Part shown: positions 7,942 through 18,684 of the stretch, piece by piece
How positions within the stretch are numbered: position 1 is the stretch's first letter
How the letters are laid out: the number at the start of each line of letters is the position of its first letter
Assembly: GCF_015767245.1 (NCBI RefSeq)
Contig: NZ_JADOTV010000015.1
Coordinates: 44,130 to 108,129 of the forward strand
Length of the DNA stretch: 64,000 nt
Reading direction: 5' to 3'
Source of the DNA: Aureivirga sp. CE67
GTDB lineage: Bacteria > Bacteroidota > Bacteroidia > Flavobacteriales > Flavobacteriaceae
Notes under the pieces: generated by a model
Database searches by the model: none
What the model saw: only the letters and a program-made list of their open reading frames with translations
What the model was told of the DNA's origin: nothing
Made by a program: the position numbers and the translations under genes

Positions 7942-10900
7942 TTATCTATAAAGTGTGAAATTACCTTTAAAAGTTTGGTTTTCTTCATCTTCTAAATCAA
8001 GTGTAAACCAATAATCATCTGATGGTAAAGCTTTTCCTTTATAATCTCCATTCCATCCTTCTGAATTCCCTTTATAGAAACCTAATCTTCTACCATATCT
8101 ATCGAAAATAGTCACTTTCGCATTTGGATAATATTCTAATCCTTCTGGATACCAGTAATCTTTAATACTATCTCCATTTGGTGTAAAGAAGTTTGGAATA
8201 GAAATATCAATATATTCAAACTCCACCTCTTTTGTAACAGAACATCCATTTGCATCTGTAACCGTAACTTGATATACTCCAGACTCTGAAACTTCATAAG
8301 TATTTGTAGAAACTTCTGTCATGTATTCTTCTGGACTAATCGTGTATGTTAATGGAGCAATACCTCCACTACCTGAGAATGTTAATTCATTGATGAAAGT
8401 TCTCTCTACAGATAAGCTTAATTCTTCAATACTTTCTATTTCGATATTTTCAATAATATAATTACATCCTTTTTCGATATGAATAATTTCTAACTGATGA
8501 ACTCCTTCAGTTAAATCCGTAATATGGTTTGTATCATAGTAAATTTGACCATCAATTATGTATGTATAATCTGTTGGCTCTCCTGTTGATACATTTACGA
8601 TAATATCATTTTGAGAATAACAATTACTATAATCCATATCATAAGTTGCTTCAAAATCAAATGCTTCCTCTAATACTACTTCTACGAAAGACTCACAGTT
8701 ATTAGAATCTTTGATATAAACATAGAATCCTTGACCTCCACTTAGATTATCGAAAATAAATTGTCCTTCAACATAATTTCCGTCATATTCTAAACTAGTG
8801 TAATATGGTGGCTGTCCTCCTTCCACACTTATTTCAAATGCTGCATTCATATCTCCTTCACAAATTTCTTGTTGAAGAATTTCTACTGAAGAAACCATAG
8901 CGTCTTTAGCAATAATTTCTATTTCATCTGTAACAATGCTACATCCATTTTCATCAGAAATTTCAAATTGATAGAATCCAGGTTCTAAATAATCGAATAC
9001 ATTATCATTAGTAAAATTCAATGTTCCATCTATAAGATCGTAATTATAAGGTGGATTTCCTCCTGTTACATTTATAGTTAAACTTCCTAAAAGATTTTCA
9101 CAGTTATCGATATGTACTATATCAGAGAATGTATACTCTAATGGTTCTGGATCTTCAATTGTAAATTCTTCACTGAATACATAACAATCATCATTACTTA
9201 CAACTTTAATTTTATAAGTTCCTTCTCCTAAATTATCAAAGTAATAATTCGTTGTTGGTCCTTCAATAATTTCATTTCCTTCATATAAGAAGTACTCTAA
9301 ATCTCCTTGACCTGGACTAGTTGTAAACGTAACAAAAGCATTTTCTTCTTCTGGACAATTAATCACTGCATTTGTTAGAATTAAATTAATTGATAATTCT
9401 GGTACAGGGTCAATTGTAATTGTAATTGGTAAAGAAGCACAACCTGTATCTAAATCTTGTACATAGAAAGTATAATCTCCTGCTTCTGTGATTAAGAAAA
9501 TTGGGTTTGGATTAAATGATAATCCATTATTACTATAATAATAGTTCCCAGATCCGTTTAATCCTGTTACTTCTACTTGCCCTGGAACATCACAACCTAA
9601 TTGTTCATGAATAGTCACTGCAGCCATTAAAGGTTCTGGACTTCCTAACTGAACTGTATTTGTTGTGAAAGTACATCCATATTGATCTTGAATTTCAACA
9701 TAGTATTCACCAGTAGTTAAGTTATCAAAAAGTGTTTGGTATTCTGTAATTAAGAATTGACCATCTTTATAAATAGTGTAAGATAAAAGACCTTCACCTC
9801 CAGTTAAGTTAACAACTTCTATAATTCCTGAACTATCTCCACTACAAATAATATCTTGATTTAATACTAAATCAGCATTAATATCTTCATAAGGAGAAAT
9901 TGTAAATGGTACTGTAAATTCACATCCTAAATCATCCGTAATTTGAACTTCATAATTATTTGGATCTAAGTTTGAGAAAATTCCAACATCATTTGTTGCA
10001 ATTTCAGTTCCTCCTAATAGAAGAACATAAGAATAATTACCCCATCCTCCTTCTGCAATTGCTTTAATCGATGCAGTTGTAGAACATGTAAATGGCGTTG
10101 TAATAATTATTCCTCCATTTAAAACAGCTTCTGGTCCTCCAACTGTAAATACATCAGAAATAATAACACAATTTGGATTATTATCTTGAGTAACGTGAAT
10201 TTGGTAATTTCCATTTGGAATAGAATTCACTGCAAAAGTTGCAATATCAGGATTCGTTCCTGTTACTACTGGAACTGAAGTTCCAATTGGAATAATTTCA
10301 TAATTAATACTTCCTGTATAAGCTCCTTGGATTTCTACATTAATCTCTCCATCATTTCCTCCAAAACAAGTTACTGGAGCAACTACTTGAACATTAATAT
10401 CAAATATATTTGGATCTTCTACTAAATAGTTTGTAGCAAAAGTACATCCTGTTGTTAAATCAGTAATTTGGAATAAATGTGTTCCTATTTCTAAGTCAAA
10501 TAATCCAGTATTATTAGCTGGAATAGTTGATCCTACTAATTCATATTGATATAATCCTGAACCTCCATTAACTGTTAATTGTACAGTTTCTGGGTTGATA
10601 CAAGACACTTCTGTAATCGTAGCAAAAGTTACATCAGAAATTTCTTGGAATACTTCAATAAAGATTGCTGTACTAGTTTGTGTACATCCATTTGCATCTT
10701 TAACATTAACAATATAATTTCCTGAATCCGCAATGACTAATTGTGAATCTGTATTATATCCTATATAAACTGAGTTATCAGCAGCATTTACTAATTCATA
10801 CTCATAAGGCAATGTTCCTCCTTGAGCTGTTACTTGGATATTTGCAGAAATTGGTAAGTTATCTGTATTGCAGCTGAATCCTGTAACATCAGTTGTAAAT

Positions 10901-13900
10901 GTTAATTCATTTGGTTCTAAAATTTCAATTGTTTGATCTACTTTACAGTCTTTAGAAGATCTAACAAATACTGTATAAGTTCCAGCAGTTAAGTTTTCAA
11001 AAACATTACTTGTTTGATAAATAACATCATTTAAACTATACTCATAAGGAATATCTCCATTATTAGTTATTTCAACAATTAATTTACCATCATTTCCTCC
11101 ATTACAAGAAACATCTTCTTTAATAATGTTTTCTATAACAACTGGGTTTGGATTATCAAAATGAACTGTAATTTCTTTCTCACATCCATTTAAATTATCT
11201 ACAACTTTGAAAATATAATCTCCAGCACTAGTAATATCAGTAGTAAAGTTAGAAACTGTACCATTATCAAATTCAGTTCCACTAGGATCTGTCATGATAT
11301 ATGTAAAGTTTGAAGTTCCTCCTGTTGCATTAATCGAAATAGCAGCACTTGGATTTAAAGAACAATCTATTTGTTTAACGATTGTATAATCAATAGTAAT
11401 CTCTGGATGAATTTCAATATCTTCAGATACAATACATCCGTTTGAATCAATAATTTCAACTGTATAAGTTCCTGCTGCACCTACTTCAAATTGGTAAGAA
11501 GTTGGGTTTAAGATTGGGAATACCCAAGCTCCACCATTTATTCTTAATAAGAATGGTGCTGAACCTCCAACATCTGTAATATCTGCATCAATTGTGAAAA
11601 TTCCATCCGTTGTACAGTTATTTTTAGTTAAAGCTAAAGTTGGTTCTGGTATTTTTATTACTTGTTTCGTTCCTACTAAAACATCACAACCTGCGTCATC
11701 TTTAATATAGAAATCATAGAATCCTTCTGCTCCAATAGTCTTCACTGGGTTATTAGAATAATCAGCATCTACTGGTGTTCCTCCTTGAGTTACATAAGCA
11801 TATTGATATGGAGCAAATCCTCCAGTAGCAGACATAATTAGTGTAGCATCTTGATTACATTTTAATCCTGTTGGATCTGTAACATTTCCAGCTAAATCAA
11901 ACTCTGGATCGAAAATATCAAAGTCAGGTGTACCTCCTAAACAGAAGTTAGGACCTTGCTCGTATACTTCAATTCTATAAATTCCTTCTGGAATTCCTGT
12001 AAATGAATAAGGGTTATTATTTGCTGGTGCAATAAATGTATCTACATAAGTTTGCGTTTCAATATTGAATAATTTCGCTTCAATTTGTGTATCTACTGTA
12101 TTATTTACTGTAAATTCTACCTCTCCATTTGTATCTCCAAAACAAGTATTTTTAGTATCAGTAACATCTACGTGAACTGCAAAAGTATTATCTATTGTAT
12201 AAGGTTCATGTAAATATTTACATCCTGCCTTATCTTGCACACCAAAGTAATAAGTTACTCCAGGAACTAGACCTGTATAAGTATAATCTTCTTCTAACTG
12301 AGGAGCTGTCCAAGTTAAACCTCCATCTAATGTAAATTGATATTCTGGATTTCCTGATGCTGGTGGTGGTGCATTTAATACAGTTAATTTAACTGTTGCT
12401 CCACTACTACAAGTTGGTTCTGTTACATCTGTTACATCTAAACTAATCTCTGTTGGCGGAGAATAGATATAAACCGAATCAAAAGAGATAATACATCCGT
12501 TTGCATCTTGGATTTCTGGATAATAAATAAATCCAGCTGGTAAATCCGTATAACTCATAATTGTGATTCCTACATAATCAATAGACCATGTTTCATATGC
12601 ATTCGTTGTAGAATCATCATTATCTAAAACTCTAAATTTATATGGTGGTGTTCCTCCAGAAATATTTAAGAAGTGAATTTGACCTTTTGATTCTCCTGCC
12701 ACACAAGATAATTCCTCAATTGATTCAACACTTGCATCTAGAACGGTAGGTTCTGTAATAGTATATGTTTCTGAAACCTGACAGTTTTTACTATCTCTTA
12801 CAACTACTTGATAAGTTCCTGCAGTTAATCCTGAGAATAAATTACTCGATTGCCAAGTTAAACCTCCATTGATAGAATATTCATATGGGAAAGTTCCATC
12901 CGTAGCATTAATTTCTATATAAGTAATATCTCCATTACATAAAATTGGATCTGGTTGTACAATTGTCATTGAAGGTGGAATGTTTGGTGTCACTACCACT
13001 TCGTTTGTTTCAATAGTACACCCATTAGCATCTTTTACAATAAAAGTATAAGTTCCTCCAAAGTTTACTTCGTGAATATTATTTGCAGTTGTTGGTGTTA
13101 CTCCATCTGATAAATAATATTCATAAGGAGTTTTACCTCCTGTTACATGAATTTGCATTTCAGCATTTTCAAAACAAACTAAATCTTCTTCTAAAGTTGC
13201 ATTAACATCTAATTGAGGATAAATAGTCAAAGTATTAGAAGTAGAAATACATCCATAAGCATCTTTTACTTGTACTGTATAATCTCCATCCGTTAGTGAG
13301 TTAAATGTATTTGATGCTTGCCAAACTCCTCCATTTAAACTGTATTCATAAGGAGCAATTCCTCCTGTAGCTGTTGCAATAACTTCTCCATTATTTCCTC
13401 CATCATAACAAAGTGTTGGAGTTGTAATCGTAACTGTTGGAACTTCTGCACTGCTAATTTCAAAAGAACTTGAAGTAACAGTACATCCATTTGCGTCTTT
13501 TACTTCAACAAAATATGTATTAGGTGTTAATCCTGTAATAATATTTGAATCTTGGAAGTCAACAACTGTATTATTTGCAAAATCTAATAATTTATATTCA
13601 TAATCAAGAGTTCCTCCATTAGCTGTAACTTGAATTTGTGCTTCAGGAGTATCACATGTACTTGGCACAATTACATCTACAGAAACTGTAATTTCAGCTG
13701 GTTCTGTAATTTCAATATCATTTGTTGTTACCTCACATAATGGATTTGCAATATTTTGTACAATTACATTATAAGTCCCATCTGCTAAGTTTTCAATCTC
13801 AACTTCATCTGAATTCGCATTTGTAAAAGTAACTCCTCCATCAATTGAATATTGGTATTCTGAATAATAATTTGAAACTACTAATTTCACTTTACCATCA

Positions 13901-16746
13901 TCACTATCTTTACAAGTATTATTTTGAACAAATAATAATTCTGCTCCTAACTGATTTCCATTTTCAATTTGAAAAGTATAATCTGTAATACAGTTTGAAC
14001 CATAATCTATTTCAACTGTATAATTTCCTGGAGCTAAATCTGCAAAAGTATTTGAGTTTTGCCAAGCTGTTACTGTTGGAGATGTAATTCTATAAGAATA
14101 AGTACCTGCTGGATTTGTTGTTAATTCAACTTCTCCATTTCCAGTACAATCATAAGTAATTGTAGAAGTAATTGTTGGTTCGGTTGGTAAATCTTCAATT
14201 AAAATTTCATTAAGTTTCTTTACACAACCATTCGCATCTTTAATATAAATTTGGTCAAAATTACCAGCTGTCAATCCTGTAAACTGGATTGCTGTTTGAT
14301 AATTCACACCATCAATTGAATATTCATATGGAGCACTTCCTCCTGTGATATTCTGAATCTCAATAATTCCTTCTGTTGTACAAGTATAATCTTGAACTAA
14401 TGTTGCTATAGCATTTGCTCCATCTGCTGGTTCTTCAATCTCAACAACCATTGATTCTGTACAATCATATTTATCTTTAACGGTCACAGTATATGTTCCA
14501 GAAGATAAGTTTGTAAATGTAGAAACAGATGAATAGTCAATATTCACTGACCCTGCAATTTTATACTCTAATGGAGCAGCTCCACTTGTTGCATTTACTG
14601 TAATCTGTCCGTTTGTATCTCCAAAACATAAAACATCTGTTTTATCAATATCGAACTCTATTTCTACAGGATTATTAATTGTAAATTCTGGACTTGTAAT
14701 TGGACAAGCAAATGTTGCATCATAAACTAGTACAGTGTAAGTTCCTGGTGCAGTCACAGTAAATTGTGGATTATCAAATTGGAAAGCTCCATTGAAGATA
14801 TAATAGTAAGGAGCAACCCCACCATCAACAACAACATTGATTAATGCTGGACCACAGTTCAAGTCTTCTAAAACTTCTACATGAACAGTAATTTCAGCAT
14901 CATTTTCTATTTCTTCTACTACTACAACTTCTTCACATCCGTAAAAATCTGTAATTGTAATCGTATAACTTCCGTCATTTGGTAAGTTCGGAATCTGAAC
15001 AAAGTTTTCAGTATGTCCTCCAGTTTCTCCACTATAAAGTAAACCTTCAACTTTTATTGAATAAGGAATTGCAACATTCGAAACTTGTAAATTAATATTA
15101 ACTGGCGCTCCCGGACATGTACTTGCTAGCTCTGATGTAGCATCTACTACAATATCTCCTGGTTCTAAAATAGTAATTGCTGCTGTGAATATACATTCCT
15201 CTTCAAGAGTAACTCCTGATTTCACATAAATCTCATAATATCCTCCTGTCGAGAACTCAAATACACTTTCATCTTGCCATGTAACCTGATCTAATGAAAA
15301 TAAATAATTTGAAGGAACATTATTTATTTTCACTACTGCATTTTGGTCATTACATGTAAGTGGACTAATTAGAGTTGCAATAGGATTAATATAATTTCTC
15401 TCAACATTAAAATAAAATATTTCAAAACATGTTGCATTATTAAACTCTAAAGAATAAAACCCTTCCGCTTCATTACCTGTTAAAAGGTAGTTATAATCTG
15501 TTGATTTTAACTCAGAAGTCCCATCATCCAAAATCTTAGTCCATACTACATTTGATGGAGTACCAAAATTTGGTTCTAACAAAACATCGTCTACTAAACC
15601 ACATAACATAATATTTACAATCTCATTTCCAGTACTTGGATCAATTGTAATTTCTCCGTATTCAGCTAAAGGATGTTCTGTAACTTCTGGCTCTTCAATT
15701 ACTGTAAAAGTATGTGTAATAACTCCACAAATATTTTCTTTTACAATAGTATATACATCTGGAGTATTTACTTCAAATACATTAGGAATAGCTGGGTTTT
15801 GAGGATCAATAACATTCCCTGAACTATCTGTACAAACATAACTATTATAACCTTCTCCCGCATCTAGTAAAGTTGCAAGACCAACTCCTTCACATAAATA
15901 AACCTCTTCTTCTAGTGTATCATCATAAGAATCTAAAGTTATTTTTACATTTTTAATCGAGTGATTATCTGAATATGCACCAGTAGAAGCTGTAAACCCT
16001 AAGTACCCACTATAATTATAATTATATTGTAATGGTGTTGGACCTAAAATTTCTTGAAGTGTACCATTTTGATTTAAATCAATATAAACAGTAATATTTC
16101 CATTAACATACTCAATTCTTGCACTCCTATAAGAATTAGATCTAATAATATATTTATCAACATTAACATTTCCAGTTCCTAATTTAATTGTCGTTGGAGA
16201 ATCTTCAAATGGTTGTAAACCTACCCATTCTTTATAACTTACACCACCATCTACATTTACCTCTCTTAATTGAATCTCTGGGTTGTCATGATAAGCTCCA
16301 GCTCCCGTAGACTCATTATTATATGTATCAAATCCTATTACAAGTCCTTTGGTTCCAGAATTGTTCGGAACACCTAATCCAGCTCCTGACACAAAACCTG
16401 AAGGAATTTCTTCTAAAAAACTAAATGCAAAACCATCCGCAGGTTGATAATTATAACTATCATAAATTCTAAAATCGAAATCTACTGTCCATTTAGAACA
16501 AGCTGTAAGATTTAAAGGTTCTTTATAATATACATATCCTCGTTTACCTGATTGGTTTGGACACAACAAAAGTTCGTCATGTATACCATTTCCATCGAAG
16601 TTAACGCTTGCATCTGCAGAAGCATTACCTCCTACCTCCCAATCTGCAGCATTTACAGGAAAGGTAAGATTCACTTCTGTTTGCGCTTGTAAAATACTAT
16701 TGTAGAATAGCATTACAAAGAGCATCCAAAATAATTTTGTTCTCAT
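7942..16746 (-). CDS. sprB: SprB-like giant gliding adhesin with lectin-like head
   Basis: A 2934-residue secreted protein. Signal peptide (residues 1-22, ends LQAQ). Residues about 25-270 resemble an L-type (legume-type) lectin fold: DFDFRIYDSY, GFAFSFLEEIPSG, GLVIGFDTYNN, YLGFTASTG. Then come about 28 SprB-type repeats of about 75-80 residues by my count, each with a Cys near the start (CFGDTNG-like), a GG..PYEYS strand, GTYTV and a closing D.NGC. The last 87 residues (2848-2934, IPNFFTPNGDSIKDYW ... FTLYR) are a CHU_C gliding-motility-associated / T9SS type B sorting domain. F. johnsoniae SprB is about 6500 residues, so this is a shorter homologue. It is predicted to move along the cell surface during gliding. 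The exact repeat number needs alignment. Confidence 0.88.
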   Translation of the reverse strand: MRTKLFWMLFVMLFYNSILQAQTEVNLTFPVNAADWEVGGNASADASVNFDGNGIHDELLLCPNQSGKRGYVYYKEPLNLTACSKWTVDFDFRIYDSYNYQPADGFAFSFLEEIPSGFVSGAGLGVPNNSGTKGLVIGFDTYNNESTGAGAYHDNPEIQLREVNVDGGVSYKEWVGLQPFEDSPTTIKLGTGNVNVDKYIIRSNSYRSARIEYVNGNITVYIDLNQNGTLQEILGPTPLQYNYNYSGYLGFTASTGAYSDNHSIKNVKITLDSYDDTLEEEVYLCEGVGLATLLDAGEGYNSYVCTDSSGNVIDPQNPAIPNVFEVNTPDVYTIVKENICGVITHTFTVIEEPEVTEHPLAEYGEITIDPSTGNEIVNIMLCGLVDDVLLEPNFGTPSNVVWTKILDDGTSELKSTDYNYLLTGNEAEGFYSLEFNNATCFEIFYFNVERNYINPIATLISPLTCNDQNAVVKINNVPSNYLFSLDQVTWQDESVFEFSTGGYYEIYVKSGVTLEEECIFTAAITILEPGDIVVDATSELASTCPGAPVNINLQVSNVAIPYSIKVEGLLYSGETGGHTENFVQIPNLPNDGSYTITITDFYGCEEVVVVEEIENDAEITVHVEVLEDLNCGPALINVVVDGGVAPYYYIFNGAFQFDNPQFTVTAPGTYTVLVYDATFACPITSPEFTINNPVEIEFDIDKTDVLCFGDTNGQITVNATSGAAPLEYKIAGSVNIDYSSVSTFTNLSSGTYTVTVKDKYDCTESMVVEIEEPADGANAIATLVQDYTCTTEGIIEIQNITGGSAPYEYSIDGVNYQTAIQFTGLTAGNFDQIYIKDANGCVKKLNEILIEDLPTEPTITSTITYDCTGNGEVELTTNPAGTYSYRITSPTVTAWQNSNTFADLAPGNYTVEIDYGSNCITDYTFQIENGNQLGAELLFVQNNTCKDSDDGKVKLVVSNYYSEYQYSIDGGVTFTNANSDEVEIENLADGTYNVIVQNIANPLCEVTTNDIEITEPAEITVSVDVIVPSTCDTPEAQIQVTANGGTLDYEYKLLDFANNTVVDFQDSNIITGLTPNTYFVEVKDANGCTVTSSSFEISSAEVPTVTITTPTLCYDGGNNGEVIATATGGIAPYEYSLNGGVWQASNTFNSLTDGDYTVQVKDAYGCISTSNTLTIYPQLDVNATLEEDLVCFENAEMQIHVTGGKTPYEYYLSDGVTPTTANNIHEVNFGGTYTFIVKDANGCTIETNEVVVTPNIPPSMTIVQPDPILCNGDITYIEINATDGTFPYEYSINGGLTWQSSNLFSGLTAGTYQVVVRDSKNCQVSETYTITEPTVLDASVESIEELSCVAGESKGQIHFLNISGGTPPYKFRVLDNDDSTTNAYETWSIDYVGITIMSYTDLPAGFIYYPEIQDANGCIISFDSVYIYSPPTEISLDVTDVTEPTCSSGATVKLTVLNAPPPASGNPEYQFTLDGGLTWTAPQLEEDYTYTGLVPGVTYYFGVQDKAGCKYLHEPYTIDNTFAVHVDVTDTKNTCFGDTNGEVEFTVNNTVDTQIEAKLFNIETQTYVDTFIAPANNNPYSFTGIPEGIYRIEVYEQGPNFCLGGTPDFDIFDPEFDLAGNVTDPTGLKCNQDATLIMSATGGFAPYQYAYVTQGGTPVDADYSNNPVKTIGAEGFYDFYIKDDAGCDVLVGTKQVIKIPEPTLALTKNNCTTDGIFTIDADITDVGGSAPFLLRINGGAWVFPILNPTSYQFEVGAAGTYTVEIIDSNGCIVSEDIEIHPEITIDYTIVKQIDCSLNPSAAISINATGGTSNFTYIMTDPSGTEFDNGTVSNFTTDITSAGDYIFKVVDNLNGCEKEITVHFDNPNPVVIENIIKEDVSCNGGNDGKLIVEITNNGDIPYEYSLNDVIYQTSNVFENLTAGTYTVFVRSSKDCKVDQTIEILEPNELTFTTDVTGFSCNTDNLPISANIQVTAQGGTLPYEYELVNAADNSVYIGYNTDSQLVIADSGNYIVNVKDANGCTQTSTAIFIEVFQEISDVTFATITEVSCINPETVQLTVNGGSGLYQYELVGSTIPANNTGLFDLEIGTHLFQITDLTTGCTFATNYLVEDPNIFDINVQVVAPVTCFGGNDGEINVEIQGAYTGSINYEIIPIGTSVPVVTGTNPDIATFAVNSIPNGNYQIHVTQDNNPNCVIISDVFTVGGPEAVLNGGIIITTPFTCSTTASIKAIAEGGWGNYSYVLLLGGTEIATNDVGIFSNLDPNNYEVQITDDLGCEFTVPFTISPYEDINADLVLNQDIICSGDSSGIIEVVNLTGGEGLLSYTIYKDGQFLITEYQTLFDNLTTGEYYVEIQDQYGCTFTTNTVQLGSPEPLMAAVTIHEQLGCDVPGQVEVTGLNGSGNYYYSNNGLSFNPNPIFLITEAGDYTFYVQDLDTGCASLPITITIDPVPELSINLILTNAVINCPEEENAFVTFTTSPGQGDLEYFLYEGNEIIEGPTTNYYFDNLGEGTYKIKVVSNDDCYVFSEEFTIEDPEPLEYTFSDIVHIDNCENLLGSLTINVTGGNPPYNYDLIDGTLNFTNDNVFDYLEPGFYQFEISDENGCSIVTDEIEIIAKDAMVSSVEILQQEICEGDMNAAFEISVEGGQPPYYTSLEYDGNYVEGQFIFDNLSGGQGFYVYIKDSNNCESFVEVVLEEAFDFEATYDMDYSNCYSQNDIIVNVSTGEPTDYTYIIDGQIYYDTNHITDLTEGVHQLEIIHIEKGCNYIIENIEIESIEELSLSVERTFINELTFSGSGGIAPLTYTISPEEYMTEVSTNTYEVSESGVYQVTVTDANGCSVTKEVEFEYIDISIPNFFTPNGDSIKDYWYPEGLEYYPNAKVTIFDRYGRRLGFYKGNSEGWNGDYKGKALPSDDYWFTLDLEDEENQTFKGNFTLYR

Positions 16747-16819
16747 ATTGTTACGGGGGGTATAAATTTTACTTAATTACTATTAAAATATTTGGTATTT
16801 ATTTTCAAAAATGTAATTG

Positions 16820-18658
16820 TTACTTAACAACCAAAATCCATATTTCATTAGTATAACTTCCATCAACTTTTGAATGATAAGTTTTTAAAGCTTCCTGCTT
16901 GGTATCCAACCTTTTTAAGTAAACATAATAATAGTTATTCAGCGGTCTTATGAAATAATCTGCTTCCAAATTACTTCTTTGTAAACTGTTCATAAACTGT
17001 ATAGCATTCTTTCTATTTGAGAATACATTCGCTATTATGTAATACCCTGGTTTTATATCATGCGTTCTATTAATTTGAACTTTGATTATTTCTTCTTCTG
17101 TTTTGATATTTTGATTATCTGTAACTGATGTAGGCTCTGTTTCTTCTTCTATAATCTCAGTTTCAGTTTCTTCTTCTTGATCTTCATTATCATTTGAGTC
17201 ATTGTATCTAAGAACCGATGATGGATCTACTTTTGTTCCGTCATTAATAACTCTTAAAATCCAAATATCATCCGCATTTTTTTTATCAACTAAACTATAA
17301 TATTGTTTAATCGCTGCATTTTTTGACTTATATACATTCAAATAACTGTAGTACTTATTTGCCTCTGCATTATAAACTATTCTACTTCCTGAAGTAAAGT
17401 TTTTATCATTTACTTTATCTGAAAAACTTAAAGCATCTTCTTCAAAATCTGATTCGAAAGCAATTAAATAATATCCTGAAACTTCTTCTTGTGAAATTAA
17501 AGATTCTATTCTTGGAGCAAATTTATCCTTTTCTAGTTCGTACTCTTTATCTTTTTCTATTGAATTATTTATATTAGCAAGAGCTTCTTCTAATTGATCA
17601 ATTCTTGCATTCAATTCATTTTCTCTTTCTTCTGCTTCTTGTGCTAATTGCTCAAATTTATCCTCTTCAGAATCACTATCTGTCGTTTTTGGCAACTTCG
17701 CTTTGTTTGAATGTAAGAAGTTATAACTTAAGTAAAGATCATGTGTTGCTCCAAAATACTGAAGTTCATTAGTAAGTCCTTTTTCAATAGTATATCCTAA
17801 AGAAAGAGACCCTTCAGCGAAATTAACTCCAATTCCTGCAGAAGCTCCATAAAAACTATTATATCCTGCATTAATCCATAAACGAGGAATTTCTAAAATA
17901 AAATTCCCACCATAACTGATATCTCCTTGACCTTCTTTTTCTCCTAAGGCCATCACACTTAATCTTCCTCCATTTAATAATTTACCAGAATCAAATCTTT
18001 TGGTATACATCAAATGTCCAGAAAAAGTTTTATCACTAAATGCAGTTAATTCTTTTTTTGTTCTAAAATTATAATCTACTAGATTATTTGAATAGACTCC
18101 AACATCAAAGCTTCCTAATGTTAAGTTAAGACCTGGAGCAAAAGTAACAAGAGATTCATTTCCGATCTCTTCTAATAATGGGTCGTAAACACCTGAAGTT
18201 TGAATATCGGCTATATTAAGACCACTTTTGAAGTAATTAAGATTAAAACCTAATGAAAGCATTATTTTTTCAGAAAGTTTTATTCCGTAAGCGTAGTTTG
18301 CTAATCCACCAAAGTTTTTAATAACTCCAGTAGTATGCTGGTAAATTCCTAACCCAAGACCACTTTTTTCATTTATAGCTCCTGCATAATCCATCATTAG
18401 AATTTCAGGAGAATTTTCAAAGTCCACCCACTGAGTTCTACTATAAAGTGTAAAAGCTCTGTTCTTTTGAACTATAAATGAAAAAGTTGGATTCAATAAA
18501 AAACTATTATATTTCACAAAGTTATGTGTTGGTATATTTATCGAAACTCCTATTCTCGTCTTATCATCAACTTCATCATCTTGAGCATAGGCTTGTTGAA
18601 CATTAAATATACCTACAAATACAATTATCGTTAATATAATAGTTTTTATATTCAGCAT
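16820..18658 (-). CDS. sprD: PorP/SprF-like barrel fused to coiled coil and SPOR-like domains (SprD-like)
   Basis: A 612-residue protein. Signal peptide (1-26, QQAYAQ). Residues about 30-310 are a PorP/SprF-type barrel (NPTFSFIVQKNRAFTLYSRTQW, YGGNFILEIPRLWINAGYNSFYG). Residues about 330-375 are a Glu-rich coiled coil (QLAQEAEERENELNARIDQL). Two SPOR-like modules follow, about 385-480 and 535-612 (SGYYLIAFESDFEE; PGYYIIANVFSNRKNA), both ending in an IWILxV strand and separated by a Glu/Thr linker. SPOR domains bind denuded peptidoglycan glycan, so this may tie the adhesin exporter to the wall. Position 2 of the locus fits sprD of the F. johnsoniae sprC-sprD-sprB-sprF operon. The gap to the SprB-like gene is 73 bp. 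Confidence 0.75.
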   Translation of the reverse strand: MLNIKTIILTIIVFVGIFNVQQAYAQDDEVDDKTRIGVSINIPTHNFVKYNSFLLNPTFSFIVQKNRAFTLYSRTQWVDFENSPEILMMDYAGAINEKSGLGLGIYQHTTGVIKNFGGLANYAYGIKLSEKIMLSLGFNLNYFKSGLNIADIQTSGVYDPLLEEIGNESLVTFAPGLNLTLGSFDVGVYSNNLVDYNFRTKKELTAFSDKTFSGHLMYTKRFDSGKLLNGGRLSVMALGEKEGQGDISYGGNFILEIPRLWINAGYNSFYGASAGIGVNFAEGSLSLGYTIEKGLTNELQYFGATHDLYLSYNFLHSNKAKLPKTTDSDSEEDKFEQLAQEAEERENELNARIDQLEEALANINNSIEKDKEYELEKDKFAPRIESLISQEEVSGYYLIAFESDFEEDALSFSDKVNDKNFTSGSRIVYNAEANKYYSYLNVYKSKNAAIKQYYSLVDKKNADDIWILRVINDGTKVDPSSVLRYNDSNDNEDQEEETETEIIEEETEPTSVTDNQNIKTEEEIIKVQINRTHDIKPGYYIIANVFSNRKNAIQFMNSLQRSNLEADYFIRPLNNYYYVYLKRLDTKQEALKTYHSKVDGSYTNEIWILVVK

Positions 18659-18684
18659 GCTTGGGGGCTATTTTTAATCGTATT

